A stretch of 64,000 nt of DNA from Exophiala sp. HKRS030 (GCA_023897205.1 JAHWDD010000008.1:682001-746000); one strand, 5' to 3'; shown: positions 22,432-34,126, numbered from the stretch's first letter. The notes: generated from the letters alone by a model not told the origin. A program made the numbers and translations.

Positions 22432-24391
22432 TCACGGATCTCGGACCAAAACTTGCAACCATTCCGGGTCCGTCTCAAGGATCGCCACCCCGTCGACGAG
22501 GATGGGTGTGATTTCGATGGTCTGACCACTTCGTCCATCGAAGTCATCGAAAAATTCCATACCTCGTGGCTGTATGGTCTCGGTGGGGGCCATCATGACG
22601 AAACTCCCAGTCATGGTGCCGTCGACATCGGTCGCCCACATGTCCGGAGTGATCTCGGTCCAGTCCTGGACCGGCTCTGATCTGAAGTGCTCCGCATGCG
22701 CCATTTCGATGAGCTGACTCGGCCATAACCTGTATTCCACAAATGTCAGCTCAACAGGGCCAGCTCTATCCTTGGGGGGGAGGGTGGAGGGACTGGATGG
22801 TTGGATCGACTTACCCGCAAAAGTGTCCAGTCTGTGCCACGCAAGGTGCATGGGAGGTTGCTTGACGGGTCAAGCTGGGTTCTGCAGGAACCTCCGGCGG
22901 GTAGTTGGAGGCCGTCCTTCCTTGGACGGTTGCTGCCTGATGACCAGCCGGAGCAGCCCTGTCGACGTTGTACAGATCGCCTCGCTCAGCGTTGACCTCG
23001 AATATCGCAGCTTTAGAGGCCATCGCCGCGGCCAGTTGCTCCGACACGCTCCAGTCCGGCGCAATGGCCTGCTGGTGCTGGTGCTGTTCGACCGTGTTGT
23101 TGCCCCGGCTGTGAGTAATGCCTTTGCCCGGCGAAAGGGCAGGGATCTCACCAACGGCGTTCCAGACGTGATCGATGACGTGGAACACGAGTCCATAGTG
23201 ATGGCTTTCAGGGTTGACCCAATGGCAATTGCCGACGTGGTGGGCGTGATGCTTCAGGATCTCCGAGACGGTCTGACGCTCCTCCATTATCTCGCTCGTG
23301 GCATGCTTGCGCTCCGAGACCCACTGATTGATCCTGGGGTCGGAGGAGGCACCATTGTCAGCAATGTCAACGACCGCTGGTGATTGGTGATTGTTCGTGT
23401 TGTGCTGCTGTAAGGCACTAGAATCTGTCGCCGCCGCCCTCCGCTCCATGACCGCATCAATCTTCTTCTCAACCCAAAGCAAGTACGCCGCGCAGGTCCA
23501 GATGGCTTTGTGCTTGAAAAAGGTCTCGGTCGCGGCGTTGACGGGAATGCTGAGCATGGAAAGCGCCCAACGGCGGCGCTGCTCCTTGCTGTACGCAGAA
23601 CAGAATGGATCGGCTTTGATGATGGTCTCGCAGTAGGAGATCTGCTCCATGAAGCGAAGGCCCATGAACTTTGTGAAGATGTCTAGCTCTGGGTCAGGCT
23701 CAGCGAGCTTGTCCAAGGTGGCGGCACCGCCATCAACAGCCTCATCAGGCGCCGGAAAAGCAGACTGGGCGAGCTCGTCAATGGTCTCCATGGTCCTGTA
23801 CCGGTCGCGAAGTCTCGGGGACTGTCTGGTTCCGGTAGGGGACTGCCATTTTTGCAACCCGAGGTCCGGCAGGAACCTTTGCTGCATCGTCGACTTGCCG
23901 TACTTTTCGCTGCCGTCCTTCATGGCCGGTCGAAGCTTTGGGGCTTGCATAAGAGCTCTGTACTTGTCCATGCTCATCCGGCGCACTTGGGCCGCCATTC
24001 GCTTGAACAGGAAGTTGTTTTTGTTGCACGCAGTACGGGCCTTTGCCACGCCGTGGGAACGAAACTCTGCTTTGGCATGTTCCGTGATGTGCTTCCATAT
24101 GTCGTTGGCCGACCAGCGCCACTGGATGAAGGCCTCCAGATAACTGCCGCGGATGTGGTTGGGGTATCTCTCGCAGATTTCCTGCAGGGAGGCGTGGACG
24201 GGAATGGGATCGTCGAATCTGGGATACGACGTCAGCTCCGCCCATACCAGTGGTTCGTTGTCATCTCTTCTGTTGTACCAGTACAGTCCCCATCTATACT
24301 CTTGCGGACCTCGTGGTCCCCACTGCCGGGTCGGTCTATCGACCTCGATGCTGCTGCTTGACGCATCGGCCTGATCGTTGTTTGTTGACAT
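22432..24391 (-). CDS. YPNH-domain protein 2
   Basis: Predicted 624 aa from two exons: 22815-24391 and 22432-22729. The 85-nt intron (22730-22814) has GTAAGT, an AGCTGAC branch site and ATACAG, and keeps the frame (..HFCG|LWPSQLIE..). The ATG at 24391 is the first in frame. Residues about 30-170 hold the shared domain: YRWGLYWYN, YPRFDDPIPVHASLQEICE, YPNH at 76-79, an amphipathic helix with WRWSANDIWKHI, a basic stretch, then YRALMQAPKLRP and SEKYGKS. The middle of the protein (about 235-330) looks helical and folded (FMGLRFMEQISYCETIIK, RRRWALSML). The spliced C-terminus is acidic and hydrophobic (EFFDDFDG, ITPILVDGVAILETDPEWL). Family unknown; the domain arrangement (conserved head plus unrelated tail) suggests a recently diversified family. 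Exon 2 is less certain than exon 1. Confidence 0.72.
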
Positions 24392-26286
24392 CCTCTTTGG
24401 TAAGCAGGGCTTGTGTGGAGACAAAGATGGCTGACGATATGCTCATACTAAGGGGGAGATCGCAGTCTGGATCGCGGCCTCGTCAATGGACACTTCCGAG
24501 GCAAGCGAATGGTCAGATAATTCCAGGACCAGTTACGTCCGGATTTGCGGTTGTCCTAGGAACGAGTGAGCAAGGAGAGCCTGGTTCTGCAGATGACTTG
24601 GTTTTTGAAGTCTGAGACTTGCGGTTGAATGTGCTGCTTCACGTTGAATACTGCACTTCGAGTCAGCTTGCCTTTGGAGTTCAAAACGATTGGAGTCACT
24701 ATTGATTGCTTCAGAATTGCAGCTTGATTGCAAGTTAGCTCAAAAATCCGCCTTTGGACTCTAATGCTTGCTGCTTGGAATCCGAAGGGCTGATTCGTTG
24801 CGGAAGTTCGAGCTCAAGTCGTTTCAACTGCCTTTGGAGTTTCGAATCAAAAGCATCAGGGTCCAGAGACGGGTTTTTCGATATTGTGGGCTTTTCAAAA
24901 GTTCACGAGCTGCTTCAGGCTGGTGTTGAGGCTTCGAGTCCGAGAGGATATCCGCGACAACGGGGCTTGCGCCAAGCGAGCATTTGATAGTTTACCAGCT
25001 GGCGCAACTGTTCTACCAAATGCCCCAATTTGATAATTCCTGGATAAAGAGTCAGCTCAAAGTCCAAGTCGTCAAGGCTCAGGTGAAGAAATACCTCGGA
25101 GCGGTAGCAAAAGCAAAACCTGCACGAAATTCAGCTCTCTTGGCCCTTGAGATCTATTCCTGGCTATTTTGGCTGTTAGGATAAGGAGATGTCTTTGAAT
25201 CTCCAGGGGACTTGCAACGTGGTCAATGACAGAGAACAGACAATGTCGGAAATCGAGATAGCCTTGACTTGGCGCAATAGTTCCCCAATGTGGCCAATGA
25301 CAGAAAAAGACAACGTTAGGTGTACTGTGACTATACCTTCTGAATGCAGAAGATGGTTGTCAAGGGACAGCTGACTTGGTACCTCTACCAAACGCCTGTG
25401 CGTGTGTTATGGCTCGATGACGAAATGACACCTTGCAGATTGATCTGGTATCAGTATAGTGAGCTGACCGATGGCACCCACGAGACACGTTGAAGATATC
25501 AAGAGGGCGAGTCACGTTGGGCTTGGTGCCTGGAGCTGGTGTCTGTGTGGTGAGCTCAACAATGAAGCGACGCAGTGGAAATATGACGATGATGGCAATG
25601 GTGTTGTTGATGATGAGGATGACGATGATGGCAACCAAGTCCCAATGGGCTAGGTGCCTTTGATCAGGTGTGAGAGTCGAGTGTCCGTGTCAGGTAGGAC
25701 GTGTGGCGTCTGAGATATATTGATTGTCTTGGATGAGGTCTTGGGTGATGAGAAAAAGAGAACATGGGCTGTTGCGATGAGTGGTCAATGTTAGAAGTGT
25801 ACGAAAAGATGATGAAGAAAAGAAAAATACTTTGGGATGTTGAAGCCGACTTTATACCTCTCAAGATCTCATATCCTTGGGTTGCTTTCCTGGTTAGTCA
25901 AGGTCCTCCATCAGACCAGACATGAACTTTCCCCTTTCACACAAGCGGAACTCGAAGCTCTAAGCTCTCATCACATTTCTGCCTTGGTCGATAAAGGGAT
26001 CGCCGGGTCACCCCCACCTAGCTATTGAATGTTAGCTCTGGTTCGAATGATGCCTCGGTCCAGAAGGGGAAAGGACTGAAGACTTCCATCAACATCCATT
26101 CCTTATCACCCCGCCGGCATACTATGATGTATAACTTTCATTGGCCTCGAATACATGGTGACGGCCTCAGTGATGGCCTTCTCAGGTCACAATCGACGTA
26201 CTTGGGGCCAAAGGATGGTGACAAGGGAGCTGCCATCCTCAATGCATCCATGCATGAACAGAACAGAAGAGCAGAGAGACAAGTTC

Positions 26287-26316
26287 TCCTCCTTCTCCTC
26301 CTCCTCCTCCTCCTCG
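26287..26316. repeat. (CTC)n trinucleotide microsatellite
   Basis: About ten CTC/CTT units in a row. Confidence 0.85.
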
Positions 26317-27176
26317 TTGACCATCATGCGACCGCCACACTTGCCGATCCGCAACTTGGATCAGATGAGCTGCCGTTACTCTCACCATCTAACCCGAGAG
26401 ATCTCCGAAGGTGGTGGTATGAACTTTGTGACGGGGAAGAGAGCCAGTTATCATGTCGACAACGTCCGTTGACCTCAATGTGGCCGCCTCCGTTCTCAAC
26501 TAGTAACTGGATCAGACAATCACGTCGTCATGGTCGTATGCCCAGGCCTCGTCCTTCATCCGTTCCCCAAAGGGGCCAGTTGTGCGTGCGGCATCACCTC
26601 GAGAACCCGCATGTTCACGAGCACCATGTACGAAAAGCAAAAGCATATCACCATCCTTTGGCCACCAGGTTGCAGAATTTGGCGTCGTTGTCAGCAATCA
26701 ACTCGAGTTTAGACATTGTTACATCGCCACCCGACCAGTCACAGGTCAACCTCGCCCCAATCAATAGTCGGCGCTGGCCGCATATGGGACAAGGGAGCCT
26801 CGTGCCGCATGGTCGACCACTATTGCGGCCGTCGGTGCGGCACAGTGACTAACGAAATATCGGTCCGAACATGGCATGGTCCTGGGTCGATAGTTCTGTA
26901 CTCGACCACCTCAACGATCCCTCCACGACATCGACACCATCATCGAGCCGATGGCACGTACAGAAGAGAGTCGGCGCAATGATTGATTGTCCGGCCGTTG
27001 TCGTGGCCGTCCACACTCCAGATAGGCTATACTGGCCACACATCACAGCACGACACCACCACCCAAGTTCGTTATTCCCAGAGCAAGGACTTGTAACCGA
27101 GCTTCCTTCACGACGCCTCCTCGACACCATCAACCGGACGGAAATGAGAGCCATTGCCACATACACATGCATGCAC

Positions 27177-27199
27177 ACGCACACACACACACACACAAG
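27177..27199. repeat. (CA)n microsatellite
   Basis: Run of alternating CA dinucleotides, about ten units, preceded by ATGCATGCACACG. Confidence 0.8.
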
Positions 27200-28022
27200 T
27201 GTATTCTGCGGAACAAGCAGAAGGAATGTCTGCGGCATACCCTGCCTTTCACCACCATCACCATGGTCGATGTCCATGCGGCCATATCCCACCCCCCATT
27301 TCGAGAATTGGCCATCCAGGAGAAGAAGCGTAGGGGCTAAATCATTGTTCATCACACATCGACCTTTGCAAAGGCCGTCGAACTCCTTTTTCCCCATTAC
27401 CTCTCCGAGGCGCTTTTCCTCTTCTCTTCATGCGGCCACTGTGGCCAATATCACATACGACAACCGGGGGAAGGCGGTCTAGCTAGACCCCAACGGGTTC
27501 CGAACATGGGGCGGCTTTTGTGTGGCACCTTTGGAAGCTGTGCATGATGCCATCCAAAAAGTCGTGGACCTCCCATGCGAGCCCAGCGCCACCGCCCATC
27601 CCGTCACTCATCCGCCTAGTCGACTCTCGGAAGGAGAACGGCATTGCAGTTGAAGGACCTTGCGGCCTAACTGACTCGTACTCTCCCCACGCACGCGCAA
27701 AAACGCCCCGAAGCAAAATTGTCGCCGACCGCTCATGTGACCACCCCATTCACACCATCTCAGCCCGTCGGTCCAAATTGACGCCGTCACACTGGAAGAG
27801 TGCAGGTTTATGGGGGCCTTACTCTTTCCACCCTCTCCCCCAACGCAAAGGGCAAAAGGGGACGGTGGGCAAAAAAAGGGGAATCGCCGGTAGGGGACCG
27901 GGCCTGCCCGCGCGGGGCACATCGATCAAGGTTGGATGAGTCTATTGTGGTTGGAGTGTTGGTGTGTGTCCCGCGATCGATCGTCTTCGCTCTTCCTTTT
28001 CGGTCTCGGGATAGGTATGTGC

Positions 28023-28062
28023 GTGCGTGTGTGTGTGTGTGCTTGTGCCTGTGCCTGTGCAC
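28023..28062. repeat. (GT)n microsatellite with GTGCCT extension
   Basis: GT repeats running into TGTGCC hexamer units. Confidence 0.75.
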
Positions 28063-28684
28063 ATTGGACTTTTGGCCCCCTACTCGTAGGAAAAAGAACC
28101 CCAATCATCAAAAAGAAAGTCGTCTCTACGCGCCCTTGGGCATTAAAAGGGAGGGCGCTTCCTCGACGTTGGTCAAACGTCCGCTCGATTCAAGCTTAGC
28201 GGCCCTACCCCTGTCAAATACCTGGCCTAGGCGAACGAATCATCTTCGCGTTGGTACTAACGGTGGCGGTAGTCTCCGTGTGTGGCTCAGCACACTCAAC
28301 AGCAGACGACGGAGAAAAGAATGCACAAACTGGCATCTCTGCACCAACCTCATCCCTTTGCAGCAACTACACATCTGTCCGGGCTTATACGGAGTACCAA
28401 CCAGCTATACGAAAAGTACCAAGTGCGCCACCATCAACCGGATGTGCATAATTGTTGGCTTCGAATGTCTTCCTTTGAGATTGGTCGGGTTTCCTATCTA
28501 GCCTGAGAGAAGGCCTGGCTCTCTGTTGAGAGCTTGAGTAAACCCACAATACCCTGCCACCAGCTCGTCTTCAATTTGCTCTTTGAATCATTGTCCCTGT
28601 ATCCGCCCGTCGGCTCAAGCTAACCCTCTCAAAACGTTCCGCCCACCGGCAATGTTTCCGAATCTTCTTCGGATCACCCCGCCC

Positions 28685-30089
28685 TCACTCCTTCTTGATA
28701 GGCTTCTTAGGCGCCCTCGGGTTGAGATCCAGGTTCCCGGGGTTACTCTTGCCAAAGTACTCCGTGCCATTGTTGAAGCAGCGGACCATCTTGGGCGCGT
28801 GCAGCAGGCTGGTCAATGATGGAATTCCCATTTTCCTCCATCGACTGATCAGCCTCTTGTGGAGGGCATTGGCACCTTGACCGGGGAACACTTGATTCCA
28901 CGCCTGGCAGACCTCGGGAGAAAAGCTCTTGTAGATGTCACCCCCGGTCCAGAAGTACTGCGTGAACGCATCCAACACACTTGGAACCAGGGTGTGATTG
29001 GGGTACTTGGTGACAATGAGCTCCAAGGTCCAGTCTGCTGGCAACGGGTCCTTGCTGGACGGGAACCCGGGTAGCTCTCTCGAGTTGCCAGGCGCCTCAA
29101 GACGTTGTCTCTTTGCGGCAGTTGTCTCTTCTGTGTTGGCCACCGGGGGGTTCAGACCCTCAATCTCGTCGTCATCGTTGCCCTTTCTCTTTTGAAGGTT
29201 CACTCCTCTAGTGACACCTCGCTCCGCGGCAGGAGCGCGAGGCAGGTTTCCGCCGACGTTGGTGATATCGTTCCGTCGGCCAACGTTTATGGCTTGCCAT
29301 GTATTGAGATATCCATTGATACGATGATTGGCGTTTGAGATGGCAGGAGCCTGACTGACATTGCGGCTACGTGTTGCTGGATCAACTTGACGAGAAGAAG
29401 GAACCTGATCGTATCTAGATGACCGACTGTTTGCCACAGGTGTCCCCATGGTGTTGAAGGGTGCTTGCGGTAGTTGTGCGAGGAAATCCCCGTTGGCCTC
29501 TGTCTGAGCATCATGGTCGGACGTATTGTTTGAGACACCGGGTCCCACGGGTGGACTTTGTGGGATAGGCATGTTGCTGACACCTATTACAGGAATGGTA
29601 TGGCCTTGATGATCTTGATTGTTTTGCACAATCGACAGTCTTCCCTGTTGTGTAGGCATTTGAACAAGCTCGCAGTGACCTAGAAGATCACGATTTCTTC
29701 GGCTCATGGATGATGTTTGTGGTACGGACATGTTCCTTACACCTCTTTCGGAAATGAATCGATAGCCTTGATGGTCTTGATTGCTTTGTCCCATCCGCAA
29801 TCTTTGTGGTTCACGCAGAATGTTGCTTGTGGGTCGAGTGACAGGATTGGCAAGACCAGAGGAGGAGCTACGTCGGTCATGGTTGAGTAAGTCGTCAAAG
29901 GATGGATAAGGGGGAAGCCCAAACTTTCTCGTCACGGCTATCACACGCACAATCTGAAGTCAGCGACCAGAGCCCCAGGTGAGAGAGGGGGGCTTGATCA
30001 GCACACTTACCGTGATCGATCTGATTTAGGGCGTTGATGTTGTTCGAGACGAACTCGATGAAGGCCGAATCATCGTTGGAACCTGCCAT
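28685..30089 (-). CDS. YPNH-domain protein 3
   Basis: Predicted 443 aa from two exons: 30011-30089 and 28685-29937. The 73-nt intron (29938-30010) has GTAAGT, a GCTGAC branch site and a TAG acceptor, and joins ..NQIDH to AVTRKFGLPP in frame. Using the nearer CAG acceptor would hit a stop, so TAG is chosen. ATG at 30089. The N-terminal half is Gln/Asn/Ser-rich with an internal duplication (QSNQDHQG...NMSVPQ and QNNQDHQG...NMPIPQ). A basic segment, NLQKRKGNDDDE...KRQRLE (about 273-306), could be a nuclear signal. The shared domain is at the C-terminus: FPSSKDPLPADWTLELI, YPNH (338-341), a helix with FWTGGDIYKSF, then LHKRLISRWRKM, LLHAPKM and EYFGKS. The protein ends in a basic KKPIKKE. Family unknown. 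Confidence 0.75.
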
Positions 30090-31924
30090 GTTGAAACTGA
30101 ATTTGAAAATGAACCTGGAGTGTCCTTGAGCCTCTCCGATGGTGTTGCAAAGGTAAATGAGGGTTTGTGGTGGGTGACTCGTAATCGAAGATGTGGATAG
30201 GACGCAGAATGATACCGAAATGCCTCTGAGGATTAGGGGGGTGTGATTGATGTTATCAGAGGGGTGGACAGGGATCAGAAGGATACCTGAATGTCAAGGT
30301 AAGTAGTATGAATGGTGTTTCGAAGTCTTGGAGACCAAGAACGAAGCCAAAAGCTGTGTTGGGAAGCGGTTGCTTGAACGTGGCAGACTGGCAAATTGAT
30401 CTCGCAGGTTGTTGATGACGGTGAAGATGTATGTTGTGACGATATCAAAATACAGGGAGTGCAGAGATGTTGGTTAGGAGCCATCTGGGGAAGTCAGGGT
30501 ATTCACTGGTCTTCCAGACCAGCGAGGCTGAGCACTTGATACCTCACACTATCTAGGTGCTTAAAGGGCTGAATTACCAGGCAGGGATTGAACAACCAGG
30601 TTCTACTACTGCATATGCCTACAAGATTCACGACCGAGACACTCACAGGCCAAGGGCGACTGAAGCAAACCACCTTTGATGATGATTTCGTGGCAACGCT
30701 GATACCTTTGCAGCATGTTTCGGCTCGAACAAAAGATAATCCTCGAACGATTGATCCTCCTCCTTTCTCTGCCTTCACGGGAACCTCCCTTTGTCGAGCC
30801 GAAACAAAGCGTCTGGAAACATTGTCTTTTTCCCCTTCCTTTTGTCTAGTTGAAACAAAGACTCTCGATCCCACAGATGTGATGCTGTGCCGGTTGCTGA
30901 TTGACAAAACCCCTGACACCGAAAACGCCCTACCTCTACGGCACCCATACATCTTCCGCACCGAGACCATCCACAGGGCGATAGCGTCGTGCTTGGAGTC
31001 GAACGTGCTGTATCAAGTGGAACAACATCAGGAACCGCTGCGAGCACTTCTGCACGAACACGTACAGGAACTGCGGCGGGGAGTCATAATTTTGAAGCTA
31101 AACCTGAAAATCCACGACCCTGAACAGCGACTCGTCCCGCTTCGAGTATACGAACAACGTTGGGAGCGTCCCCTTTGAACGTGCACATGCGGCTCAAGTT
31201 GTTGTAATCGGGCGTGTGCCAGACCATATATCACACTGGGACTCGACTTCAACAAACCACGACGATGACGACATGAACCAAGTTCATGAAAACACATGGT
31301 CAGGAAGAAAGATTGACCTCTTGGATATGGTCGAGAACTGTACCCGCGGACGCAAACCTGTACAGGGATTTGGTAGATGTCACGAAGAACCCAGGGAGAA
31401 AGAGGTCCGATTCGGTAGTTAGATCATGTCAATTGCAGAGTAGATGATGGTGACCACCGGGTGATGACGAGAAATACTATATGCCACATAATAGGCTCTC
31501 TGTAGTAATTCTGGTTATTCGACACAAAGCCGAGGTCATGACTACCGATGCTCGCTCGAGTCCTTCTTCATATTTGTAGATCCATGTTGTAAAAGTAATC
31601 TATACGAGGTCTCCTGGCGCTGCCTAAACTCTCGGCCTCGAGGACGATTAGTGCTAGCACTGTCGAGCCCATTTTGACCGCTAAGGTTGATGTAGCCACC
31701 ACTTGTCTACCACATCCGTCACGTTGATTCCTTCCCATGTCGTCGACCAGGGTCGGCGCGCCAGTGTCACCAGGAGATGACTCCTCAATAGGCGGAGACG
31801 CGAGAGCGAGATTGAGCAACGCCTCAGCCTCACAATCTCGCTGAGTACTTGACAGAGATAGACATCTTCAGGGTGTTGTAGTTGTTCTTTGAGCCTCACA
31901 TAGGTAGGAAAGAGGCAATCGATC
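30090..31924. other. intergenic, no secure gene
   Basis: 1.8 kb. A stretch at about 30500-31200 is open in several frames on both strands and contains imperfect repeats of CTTTGTTTCRRCTMGACAAA. Minus-strand reading 31180-30775 through a 33-nt candidate intron gives a continuous but unrecognisable peptide. I do not call a gene. Confidence 0.4.
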
Positions 31925-32454
31925 TCAGGTATAGAACCTACCGTCAAAAAAGCATCTCTCCGTGTTGACCACCATGGAATCAACATCAATACCCTCGGTT
32001 GACTCATCTCGATCCCCGTCTTCCTTCACGCTCCAATCAATCCCGATATCCCGCCACGTACCTAAAAAACACAGATGAGGCGGAGGCGAAGTTTCAAGAG
32101 TCATCTCCTGCTAACACTGCGGTAGGCATTGTGGGTCCTCGGTGTGTGCCGCTGTTCTCGCCTCCTCCTCTTTCGTGTATGCCGGTCAGGTTGGTGGGCA
32201 TGTGTGATGATTCTCACGGTCAAAAGAAGTGCGACTTCTCGGCCCTGGTCATGGACATATGTACAAGGGCCCTCGTTATCATCACAGTCAAGGTTCATGT
32301 CGTCGTTTGATCCAGAGAACCACCTACCTTCCGCGTGTCCAGACGCGTCTCCGTTGACATCGATGGTCCAACAGTCGTCTGATCGATCAAAGCTCTCGGA
32401 TGCGGATTGCGGGCACAGTCCACGAAGACCCTGCAAGGAGTTGCCATCGATCAT
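31925..32454 (-). CDS. candidate two-exon small protein, family unknown
   Basis: Tentative 140-aa model. Exon 1 is 32218-32454 from an ATG (MIDGNSLQGLRGL...), with acidic sequence CDDNEGPCTYVHDQGREVAL. A GTGAGA donor and TTAG acceptor define an intron at 32111-32217. Exon 2 (31925-32110) reads QEMTLETSPPPHLCFLGTW then DIGIDWSVKEDGDRDESTE and ends in TGA. The frame also stays open upstream of the ATG (AIQQFEQFRAASGRG), so the true start may lie in an earlier exon. A further open stretch on the same strand at 31805-31570 (EAEALLNLALASPP...) could be a third exon, but the phase does not fit a simple splice. No family recognised; may be a gene fragment. Confidence 0.35.
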
Positions 32455-33153
32455 GAAGACGGCTTTTTGGACACCCCTACCGCTGGCAGCACGGAACTGC
32501 TCAAACTGCTGAATTGCCACATGTAATAACACAGAATACAGCAAAGTTATCTGCGACCTTGGGATTGCCTTACCTAGTACTCCATAAGTATAGTATCTAC
32601 CATCCTAGACGGGTTACAACAAGATTACTACGAGTTACTTGTATCTCTTGGGATGGGCGATAGGTATTACGCCCATGGCTGAACTTCCTAGTGAGGCAAC
32701 TCCTCCGTAAGCCCAAGGCCATAAGTCATGTGACACCGCACCCTATGGGCTTTCATGCCTATAAGCCTCCTTGATACAGTATCAACTAAGCTTTTAGGCC
32801 TAAACAGTTAGGTCTCAGCTTTTCCCTTATAGGCGATTACCCTACTCCGTATAAGACAACCTAATATTTTGTCAAATCGCGCAACGTGAACTAATCATTT
32901 TCATCGCGACAACTGGCCCTATATGCAAAAAACCATACAGCTAGAAGCTCGTCCCCATCTAATTTACTAGAACTCTATTTTTCGTCGGTATCATCATAGG
33001 GTATGGGCTCCTACATCAAAAGGATCACAGAGAATAGGCCACATGGGTGGCTAAGATGGGCAGAGTTGGGGCCCTGGGCATACCCCAGAGTACTCGGGGT
33101 ACTTGCCTAAATAAACGCAGAGGTGGTTGGGCGTGATACCTGTCGCCCTTGGG
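32455..33153. other. intergenic
   Basis: AT-richer spacer before the phosphotransferase-like gene, with one TACTCCGTA at 32843 and short inverted GGCCTAAACAGTTAGGTC-like sequence around 32798. No gene seen. Confidence 0.5.
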
Positions 33154-34095
33154 ATGAACTCGCGATTTGGCTCACTGGAAAACTGCGCCCTCGACATCCC
33201 GGCTGACGACGGCATTTCATGTTTGATGGAAACACACCACCTCCCTCTGGATCGTAGCCCATCTTCCAACGTTGCCAAAACTCCCTCGACGGGTGCGCCC
33301 TCACCGGCCTCTATCAACGACACCTACCTACGTCGTCTCCTGGTCCTGCTCGCCGTCCGCCTTCTCCGGCTCTCCCAGAAGCGCTCCGTCCTCCGACTTT
33401 ATCCCTGGCTTTGCATCAAATATGGCGAATCTCGGGAGCTCTCAGAGGCACGGACCCTTCAGTTTGTCCGACAACATACGTCGATCCCAACTCCGAAGGT
33501 GTACTGCGCTTTCGAACGGAAAGGAATCACGTACATTGTAATGAAGAGACTCCGCGGGAGAAGCCTCGCGGTCAGCTGGAAGAACTTATCGGATTCGTCC
33601 AGGGGAAAGATCCTGCACCGTCTACGAGAGTTGGTGCTCGAAATGCGATCCGTCCCAGCTCCGGGCAATGAAATAGCTGGTGTAGACGGAGGAACACTAT
33701 GGGACTGCAGGTTACCGTGCGGACTGGAGCGTTTTGGTCCATTCGCCGACAACGATGATTTCCACCGATTCCTTCGGAACGGCGTCGACGAGGCCCCACC
33801 TGGATACCCAGATATCACAGAAATGATCCAACTGCAAAAGCAGGAATGGGGTTCGCCCGTTTTAACTCATGGTGACTTGAGCAGCTTGAACATCATGGTA
33901 CATAAAGGGGACATAACAGGTATCATTGATTGGGAAACATCTGGTTGGTGGCCACCCTACTGGGAGTATACAACTGCGCACCAAGTCAATCCAAGGAACA
34001 TGTTTTGGGCCGAACATATTGACCAATTCTTGGACCCTTGGCCTGAAGCTCTCAAAATGGAGAAGATTAGGCAGAGATGGTGGGGAGATTTCTGA
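33154..34095 (+). CDS. aminoglycoside-phosphotransferase-fold (APH/choline kinase-like) protein
   Basis: Intronless 313-aa protein; first ATG in frame is at 33154. In the APH family the fold phosphorylates small molecules, but most fungal members have no known substrate. The conserved C-terminal lobe is clear: catalytic loop LTHGDLSSLNIMV (HGDxxxxN pattern, about residues 247-259) and metal-binding GIIDWETSGWWPPYWEY a few residues on. The N-lobe has EARTLQFVRQHTSIPTPKVY and YIVMKRLRGRSL, the usual pattern for this fungal subgroup. Length is normal for the subgroup (about 280-330). It ends 31 bp before the stop of the convergent DUF6914 gene. Substrate unknown. Confidence 0.85.
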   Translation: MNSRFGSLENCALDIPADDGISCLMETHHLPLDRSPSSNVAKTPSTGAPSPASINDTYLRRLLVLLAVRLLRLSQKRSVLRLYPWLCIKYGESRELSEARTLQFVRQHTSIPTPKVYCAFERKGITYIVMKRLRGRSLAVSWKNLSDSSRGKILHRLRELVLEMRSVPAPGNEIAGVDGGTLWDCRLPCGLERFGPFADNDDFHRFLRNGVDEAPPGYPDITEMIQLQKQEWGSPVLTHGDLSSLNIMVHKGDITGIIDWETSGWWPPYWEYTTAHQVNPRNMFWAEHIDQFLDPWPEALKMEKIRQRWWGDF

Positions 34096-34126
34096 ACGCC
34101 ATGTCCTTCTCAACCTGCTCTCCATC

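Larger units (their letters stand above)
24392..28684. other. long gene-poor stretch
   Basis: 4.3 kb with no supported gene. Close to the second YPNH gene, TGCCTTTGGAGT-like boxes recur at 24669, 24750 and 24829, about 80 bp apart. Further on are a CTC trinucleotide run (26287-26316), a CA run (about 27177-27199), a GT run (about 28023-28045) and one TACGGAGTA (28388). Several open frames of 100-275 codons overlap on both strands around 26.0-28.5 kb, but they cross these simple repeats and show no conserved protein character. Confidence 0.5.

Noticed and set aside
26025..27482. Overlapping open frames of 182-275 codons on both strands
   Set aside because: They run through CTC and CA repeats, have biased composition and show no recognisable motif; open frames on both strands at once point to base composition, not coding.
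27800..28501. 233-codon plus-strand frame
   Set aside because: Includes a GT microsatellite translated as CVCVCLCLCLC and no conserved sequence.
29938..29960. CAG acceptor a few bases before the chosen TAG acceptor in YPNH gene 3
   Set aside because: It shifts into a frame that stops soon after; the TAG acceptor joins to the long conserved frame.
30503..31297. Minus-strand 155-codon frame and spliced alternatives
   Set aside because: Imperfect repeats explain the openness; the candidate intron would be only 33 nt and no family is recognisable.
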